DNA from: Deltaproteobacteria bacterium
GTDB lineage: Bacteria; Desulfobacterota; Deferrisomatia; Deferrisomatales; BM512
Direction: 5' to 3'
Assembly (NCBI GenBank): GCA_002869005.1
Contig: PKTU01000145.1
Location: 869-43,569, forward strand
Length of the DNA: 42,701 nt
Within the stretch, counting starts at the first letter, position 1. Each line of letters opens with the position of its first letter. The position numbers were made by a program, and so were the translations under genes. This document shows, in pieces, positions 38,314-42,701 of the stretch. The notes under the pieces were generated by a model. The model did not search any database and was not told where the DNA came from. It saw only the letters and a list, made by a program, of their open reading frames with translations.

Positions 38314-38576
38314 GCACTCTCTCCGACATCTTTATTCTGCAATGCTTCGAGCTTTTCGACCACCCCGCCAATGCGACCAAGCGCCTCCAGCGCCGTCCTT
38401 TTGCGGCTCTCATGCGCCACGATCTGATCTTTCAGTTCGCTCAACTCTTTTGTGTCACTCTCAAGACGTTGTCTGAGGAGCTCATTCTCCTCCCTAAGCC
38501 GTTCATACTGCTCGATTAAACGACCCAGCTCTTTCTCCAGAAGATCCAGTTTTTCCAGGTGCATAGACTTCTCCAT
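38310..38576 (-). CDS. ZapB-like coiled-coil protein
   Basis: The 88-residue protein is almost wholly coiled coil, with heptads running from LEKLDLLEKELGRLIEQYER through ENELLRQRLESDTKELSEL to KRTALEALGRIGGVVEKLEAL. It has no signal peptide or other domain. Its overlap with zapA and small size fit the ZapB-like or TIGR02449-type proteins often found just upstream of zapA, which link ZapA to the division ring. Sequence similarity alone is weak for coiled coils, so the name rests largely on context. GAGGG precedes the ATG, and a good promoter-like pair lies immediately upstream. Confidence 0.75.
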   Translation of the reverse strand: MEKSMHLEKLDLLEKELGRLIEQYERLREENELLRQRLESDTKELSELKDQIVAHESRKRTALEALGRIGGVVEKLEALQNKDVGESA

Positions 38577-38588
38577 GCTTTACCCTCA

Positions 38589-38617
38589 ATCCTAATCGGG
38601 AGAGGGATTTAAGTCAA
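38589..38617 (-). promoter_or_regulatory. Predicted sigma70-type promoter upstream of the zapB-like gene
   Basis: On the minus strand TTGACT (38612-38617), a 17-base spacer and TAGGAT (38589-38594) make a strong pair. Transcription would start near 38582, only about six bases before the ATG, so the apparent GAGGG ribosome site would lie outside the transcript. It should drive zapB-like, zapA and perhaps genes beyond. Confidence 0.5.
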
Positions 38618-38706
38618 GGGGCAATAGCGCCGTCAGACCCCTCTGATTAGTGGTCGGCGACACGTCAGGTGTCCCGTGAATTCAAACATTTAGAGGCGTT
38701 ATGCGC

Positions 38707-41211
38707 TCACCCGCCGTGGGCGCTGAACCAGTCCTTGCCCTCGCCCGCCTCGACGAGTAGCGGGACCAAGAGGTCCGCGGCCGACTCCATAGCCTTTACA
38801 AGTAGCTTACGCGCCTCACCGAGCGCTTCATCCTTAACCTCGAAGACCAGCTCGTCGTGTACCTGCAAAATGAGCTCCGCGTCAAGCGCCGCCGCATCCA
38901 TCGCCGCGACGGCATCGAGCATCGCTCTCTTGATAATATCGGCCGCAGTGCCCTGGATCGGTGAATTGAAGGCCATGCGCTTGCCGAATTCACGCTCATT
39001 GCGGTTTCTGGAGGCAAGCTCCCTCAGTGGCCGCCTTCTGCCGAAGAGGGTGAGCGAATATCCCCTCTCGGCGCCCTCCTCGACAAAACGCTCGGTTAAA
39101 GACCTGACCCCGGGGAAGCGCTTGAAGTAGGTGTCGATCATCCGCTTGGCTTCGGGCTGCGGCACCCCTAGCTGACGGGCAAGGCCAAAGGGGCTTATTC
39201 CGTAGATAATTCCAAAGTTTACGGTTTTAGCCTGCCTCCGCATCTCACTGGTTACGCCGAGGGGGCCTACGTCAAAGAGACGCGCCGCCGTCTCGGAGTG
39301 AATATCGCGCCCGGAGGCGAAGAGCTCAAGCAGGGTGGGGTCGGCGCTCATGTGCGCGACCAGCCTAAGCTCCACCTGCGAGTAGTCTGCGGAGAGGAGC
39401 GTGTAACCCTCAGGCGCGACAAAAGCCTCCCTGATGCGCCGCCCCTCATCACCCCTCACCGGGATGTTCTGTAGGTTGGGGTTGGAGGAGGAGAGCCTCC
39501 CGGTCGCCGCGACGATCTGGTGGAAAGTTGCGTGGATGCGCCCGTCGCGCTCATCAACAAGCTTTGGCAGCGTGTCTATGAAGGAGTTTTTCAGCTTCGT
39601 CAGCCCACGGTAGTCAATGACAACCGCTGGAAGCTCATCGACCAGAGCAAGTTCCTCAAGGACGGAGGCGTCGGTGGACCATGCCCCCGTCGCGGTCTTT
39701 CTTATGGGCGTAAGGCCCCGCTTCTCAAAGAGTATCTCGGAGAGCTGCTTTGGGCTGTTTGGGTTGAACTCTCCTCCGGCAAGGTCATACATCTTCGCCG
39801 CGAGGGTTTCGATGCGCCCCTCATATTCTTCGGAGAGCTCGGCAAGCCTTCCCGAATCCACGAGCACCCCCCGCGCCTCCATCCGGGCCAATGCCCCGAC
39901 CAGGGGCATCTCAATCTCATCGGAGAGCTTTCCCATCCCCGCATCTTCGAGTTCGGCCCTCATAGTCGCCGCCAGTTTTAGGACTCCCTCACCGCCTCCG
40001 GGGACAATGCCACGGTCGCGGGCGAGGTCTTCGAGGTGGTAATCACGCTGCCCCGGATTCAGGAGGTACGCCGCGACGCGGGTGTCGAAGAAGGGGCCTT
40101 TGAATGGGACCCCGGCTTCCGGCCAAAGCCGTCGGAAAGTCTTGAGCCCGTGGCCCACCAGGGTGGCGCCCTCCTGAAGAGACGCGATACGCCCCCCCGC
40201 ATCGATAAATGAAACGCCCTCTCCGCCCTCGATTACCGCGATCCAATCCTCCGGTATTTCATTGGAGCTTGACGCCCCCACCTCTCCCAGCGGAAGAGCC
40301 GGGTTGACCCCGGCGACCCGATGGGGCTCTGTGCGGTTCTTTTCAGGCTGCGGCGCTTTTACACCCTCAAGGTCCAGCTCCTTTAAAAAGCGCTTGAATT
40401 CAAGCTCTCTGAAGAGCGCCGCAAGCTTAGTGCGGTCCCGTTCGCGCGGGGTCAGGTCTTTCTCGCCTATTGGCAGGTCGAGGTCGCGCTCTATAGTCAC
40501 GAGGGGTACGTTCATACGTATGCGGTCGAGGTGCTCGCGCAGCGCCTCGCCGCGTTTGCCCTTCACCTCCCCCGAGTGTTCGATGATACCTTCAAGCGAG
40601 CCGAACTCCTCTATCAGCTTCGCCGCGCCTTTTGGGCCTATGCCCGGCACGCCGGGGAGGTTGTCCACCTTGTCGCCCATAATCGCTAGAAGGTCAATGA
40701 CCCGCTCCGCGCTTACCCCCATCCTGTCGGGCACATCCTCAACTGTCGTGAAGCGCTCTTTCATCGTGTCGAGGAGGCGTATTCGCTCGCTCACAAGTTG
40801 GCAAAAGTCCTTGTCGCCGGTGACGATTGTAACCTCGTCGCCCTCGCCGGAGAGCTTTGTCGCAAGGGTGCCGATGACATCGTCGGCCTCCACCCCGTCG
40901 ACCACCAGCACGGGGAGCCCCATCGCCTTCAACACTTTGTGAACATAGGGTATCTGCTCTATCAGGTCCTCCGGGGTTCTCTCCCTGTTGGCCTTGTATT
41001 CTTCATAAAGTTCGTGTTTGAGTGTGGGGCCGCGCGGGTCGAAGATCGCCGCTACGAGGTCTGGGCGCTCTTCGCGCTCCAGCTTCAGGACCATGGAGAT
41101 TATGCCGTAAACGGCGTGGGTGGTAAGTCCCGAGGCGGTGGTAAAGCGTCTTATCGCGTGGTATGCGCGGTAGAGGAGGTTTGTCCCGTCGAGGAGGTAA
41201 ACGCGCTTCAT
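38707..41211 (-). CDS. polA: DNA polymerase I, proofreading domain degenerate
   Basis: The 834-residue enzyme fills gaps and removes RNA primers. The N-terminal 5' nuclease (about 1-290) has VYLLDGTNLLYRAYHA, DGVEADDVIGTLA, VTGDKDFCQLV and DNLPGVPGIGPKGAAKLI. The C-terminal polymerase has SADYSQVELRLVAHMS (motif A), the O helix RRQAKTVNFGIIYGIS and QVHDELVFEV (motif C). The middle 3'-5' exonuclease-like domain (about 330-470) lacks the DxE motif, and the second motif reads GHGLKTFRRLW without the usual Asn and Asp; only DTRVAAYLLNP resembles the later motif. Proofreading is therefore probably absent, as in Taq polymerase of similar length. The ATG directly follows the TAG of the DUF2914 gene. 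Confidence 0.95.
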   Translation of the reverse strand: MKRVYLLDGTNLLYRAYHAIRRFTTASGLTTHAVYGIISMVLKLEREERPDLVAAIFDPRGPTLKHELYEEYKANRERTPEDLIEQIPYVHKVLKAMGLPVLVVDGVEADDVIGTLATKLSGEGDEVTIVTGDKDFCQLVSERIRLLDTMKERFTTVEDVPDRMGVSAERVIDLLAIMGDKVDNLPGVPGIGPKGAAKLIEEFGSLEGIIEHSGEVKGKRGEALREHLDRIRMNVPLVTIERDLDLPIGEKDLTPRERDRTKLAALFRELEFKRFLKELDLEGVKAPQPEKNRTEPHRVAGVNPALPLGEVGASSSNEIPEDWIAVIEGGEGVSFIDAGGRIASLQEGATLVGHGLKTFRRLWPEAGVPFKGPFFDTRVAAYLLNPGQRDYHLEDLARDRGIVPGGGEGVLKLAATMRAELEDAGMGKLSDEIEMPLVGALARMEARGVLVDSGRLAELSEEYEGRIETLAAKMYDLAGGEFNPNSPKQLSEILFEKRGLTPIRKTATGAWSTDASVLEELALVDELPAVVIDYRGLTKLKNSFIDTLPKLVDERDGRIHATFHQIVAATGRLSSSNPNLQNIPVRGDEGRRIREAFVAPEGYTLLSADYSQVELRLVAHMSADPTLLELFASGRDIHSETAARLFDVGPLGVTSEMRRQAKTVNFGIIYGISPFGLARQLGVPQPEAKRMIDTYFKRFPGVRSLTERFVEEGAERGYSLTLFGRRRPLRELASRNRNEREFGKRMAFNSPIQGTAADIIKRAMLDAVAAMDAAALDAELILQVHDELVFEVKDEALGEARKLLVKAMESAADLLVPLLVEAGEGKDWFSAHGG

Positions 41212-41610
41212 CTATTTTGTGATTGTGAAGTTCGCGGTTTCGATGGCATCGCCCTCTGCTGTGATGACGGTAACGCTCCACGCTCCAAGTTGGTGCGGCA
41301 TGACCTTCTTTGAGGACCATGTTCGCCAGCTGGGCCCTTCGACATGGAGGGAAACCTCGGCAACCGTCTCGCCGTTATAATCCCAACGGTGAACTATCTC
41401 CTCACTTTTGCCTGCATCGAGTATCTGTGTGAAGAAATAGACCTCCCCCACGTCGGAGGGAAACTCTACAGAGGCCTCGGCGGGCTCTCGCGCCACTATT
41501 TCGCGTGTGAAGGCGGAGCGTGAAACCGAGGGGGCCGCAAAGGCGGGAAGTGAAATCGCAATCGCAATCAGCGCCATAAAAGCGGCATAGGTCAACTGTT
41601 TAATCAACAC
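41212..41610 (-). CDS. Exported DUF2914-domain protein
   Basis: The 132-residue protein has a signal peptide (about 1-25, ending LPAFA) and a single DUF2914 domain: REPAEASVEFPSDVGEVYFF, then VHRWDYNGETVAEVSLHVEG and WRTWSSKKVMPHQLGAWSVT. DUF2914 is a small beta-rich periplasmic or membrane-attached domain of unknown function. The start is a GTG at 41608-41610 behind GGAGGT five bases upstream; the frame overlaps the upstream small gene by seven bases. It abuts polA, whose ATG immediately follows its TAG. Its link to either neighbour is unclear. Confidence 0.82.
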   Translation of the reverse strand: MLIKQLTYAAFMALIAIAISLPAFAAPSVSRSAFTREIVAREPAEASVEFPSDVGEVYFFTQILDAGKSEEIVHRWDYNGETVAEVSLHVEGPSWRTWSSKKVMPHQLGAWSVTVITAEGDAIETANFTITK

Positions 41611-41816
41611 ATTTCACCTCCCTCTTCCTTTACGCGTTTTCGATGGAAGAGCGCGAAGGCCATCGACGGCCTGTGGGAACCCTCCCGCATCGCAAAGTGA
41701 AAGCCGTCGAATATCCACCCGCCGCGCCCTGCGTATTCATTGAGGAGGCGGGTGAGCTCCTCCTCCGTAACGGAGGAGGTCTCGACAACCCTGTATTCAG
41801 TCTCTTCGGCGCTCAA
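41604..41816 (-). CDS. Small hypothetical protein, possibly DUF4177-like
   Basis: The 70-residue protein starts at a TTG (41814-41816) four bases after the hemB stop, with AGGG upstream. Sequence such as TEYRVVETSSVTEEELTRLL and YAGRGGWIFDGFHFAM, then MAFALFHRKR, resembles the small DUF4177-type fold (strand, helix, Gly-Trp turn, two strands). There is no signal peptide. It ends by overlapping the DUF2914 gene, and its last codons carry the GGAGGT ribosome site for it. Function unknown; the family call is tentative. Confidence 0.6.
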   Translation of the reverse strand: MSAEETEYRVVETSSVTEEELTRLLNEYAGRGGWIFDGFHFAMREGSHRPSMAFALFHRKRVKEEGGEMC

Positions 41817-41819
41817 ACC

Positions 41820-42701
41820 CTAACCCTGGATGACCTTCGCCGCTTCCGGGGCGAAATAGGTGAGGATCATGTCCGCGCCGGAGCGTTTGATGCTCATTAG
41901 CATCTCCATCATAAGGCCGCGTCCATCGCCCCAGTCCAGCCGCTCCATGGCTTTTACCATCGAGTATTCGCCGGAGACGTTGTAGGCCGCTGTGGGGAGC
42001 CCGAAGCGGTCCTTGATCATGCGGATGATGTCCAGGTAGGGGAGCGCGGGCTTGACCATTACGATATCCGCGCCCTCCATTATATCGAGCTCCACCTCGC
42101 GAAGCGCCTCAAGGGCGTTGGGCGGGTCCATCTGGTAGCTTCTTCTGTCGCCGAACTGCGGCGGCGACTCGGCTGCGTCGCGGAAGGGCCCATAGAAGGT
42201 TGAGGCGTACTTTGCCGCGTAGGCCATCACGGGGATGTTGCTAAAGCCGTTTTCATCGAGGATATTCCGAATAGCGCCGACGCGGCCGTCCATCATGTCG
42301 GAGGGTGCAACCATGTCCGCCCCCGCCTGGGCGTGGGTTAGCGCCTCTTTCCTTAGGAGCTCAAGGGTGGCGTCGTTGTCGACGTCGCCATCCACTATCG
42401 CGCCGCAGTGGCCGTGGTCGGTGTACTCGCACATGCAGACGTCGGTGATTACGCACATCTCCGGCACCGCGTCCTTAATCGCCTTTATCGCCCGCTGGAC
42501 TATTCCATCGGGGTCAAAGCCGGTGGAGCCCACCGCGTCTTTGTGGTCGGGGATGCCAAAGAGGATCACCGAAGGCACGCCGAGGTCCCAGGCGTTCTTC
42601 GCCTCCTTCACCGTCTCGTCGATGGAGAGCTGAAACTGCCCCGGCATCGAATTTATCGGATGTCGAATACCCTCACCCTCCCTTACGAAGAGAGGGTAGA
42701 T
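41820..42701 (-). CDS. hemB: Delta-aminolevulinic acid dehydratase, N-terminus beyond window
   Basis: HemB condenses two 5-aminolevulinate molecules to porphobilinogen. The frame is open to the window edge; an internal ATG at 42645-42647 is not the start, since upstream codons read [18 protein letters not shown], the normal family sequence. About 293 residues are present; roughly 30 N-terminal residues are missing. The metal-binding [14 protein letters not shown] has the three Cys of zinc-type enzymes, and the two Schiff-base lysines lie in [17 protein letters not shown] and [23 protein letters not shown] is also typical. It ends in TAG, four bases before the small downstream gene. Confidence 0.97.
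   Translation of the reverse strand: MYPLFVREGEGIRHPINSMPGQFQLSIDETVKEAKNAWDLGVPSVILFGIPDHKDAVGSTGFDPDGIVQRAIKAIKDAVPEMCVITDVCMCEYTDHGHCGAIVDGDVDNDATLELLRKEALTHAQAGADMVAPSDMMDGRVGAIRNILDENGFSNIPVMAYAAKYASTFYGPFRDAAESPPQFGDRRSYQMDPPNALEALREVELDIMEGADIVMVKPALPYLDIIRMIKDRFGLPTAAYNVSGEYSMVKAMERLDWGDGRGLMMEMLMSIKRSGADMILTYFAPEAAKVIQG

Noticed and set aside
38640-38690. Terminator after polA or control element formed by GGACAC and GTGTC near the polA/zapB-like gap
   Set aside because: The stem is only five pairs, lacks a T-run and lies upstream of the zapB-like promoter on the far side; too weak to call.
42648-42701. hemB beginning at the ATG at 42647
   Set aside because: The frame continues upstream to the window edge and encodes the conserved segment [12 protein letters not shown], so the gene is cut by the window and the ATG is internal.

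Overview
The window is a 42.7 kb chromosomal segment of a Gram-negative bacterium, moderately GC-rich by eye, with almost every gene on the minus strand. It carries lipid A, Lol and Bam genes, so the cell has an LPS-containing outer membrane. The order lysS-lolC-lolD-bamA-ompH-lpxD-fabZ-lpxA-lpxI-lpxB-msbA-(DUF374)-waaA-lpxK, the use of LpxI rather than LpxH, and rny-ymdB next to zapA and 6S RNA all resemble Deltaproteobacteria of the Desulfuromonas/Geobacter type. That placement is an inference from gene order. I see no mobile elements, CRISPR arrays, tRNA or rRNA genes.

Layout by coordinate: (1) 1-8.6 kb is mixed: a DUF4382 lipoprotein cut by the window edge, trmJ, a metallo-hydrolase with a YyaL-type protein, an acyl-CoA dehydrogenase with a nitronate-monooxygenase-like flavoprotein, two small exported or membrane proteins, and sfsA. 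(2) 8.2-14.6 kb is a purine-to-alarmone operon, guaB-guaA-gmk-rpoZ-rel-ridA, leading from IMP to GMP, GDP and (p)ppGpp, with a clear promoter before guaB. (3) 14.7-19.2 kb holds a BamB-like lipoprotein, a PHP phosphoesterase and a nitroreductase, then RNA-modification genes (a SpoU methyltransferase, queH, trmH). (4) 19.2-35.2 kb is one tightly packed 15-gene block for envelope biogenesis: lysyl-tRNA synthetase, lipoprotein release (Lol), outer-membrane protein assembly (BamA, Skp/OmpH), the Raetz pathway, lipid A flipping (MsbA), acylation and Kdo transfer. (5) 35.3-38.6 kb has ymdB, rny, a 6S RNA recognised by position and closing stem, zapA and a ZapB-like coiled coil. (6) 38.7-42.7 kb has polA, two small genes and hemB, which runs off the window.

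Most of the window is ordinary housekeeping. The strongest anomaly is that two conserved genes, msbA and ridA, are each interrupted by one in-frame TAG with no frameshift, at positions where relatives usually have Lys, Glu or similar. TAG is also a common genuine terminator here (about 15 of 43 stops by hand count), often fused to the next Shine-Dalgarno as TAGGAG, so wholesale reassignment of TAG is unlikely. Read error, recent nonsense mutation, or context-dependent amber suppression remain open. Other points of note are a Rel protein whose HDxxED hydrolase motif is degraded, a DNA polymerase I that has lost its proofreading motifs, a cyclic-nucleotide-binding-domain protein between the Lol permease and ATPase genes, and several stop/start and stop/terminator overlaps.
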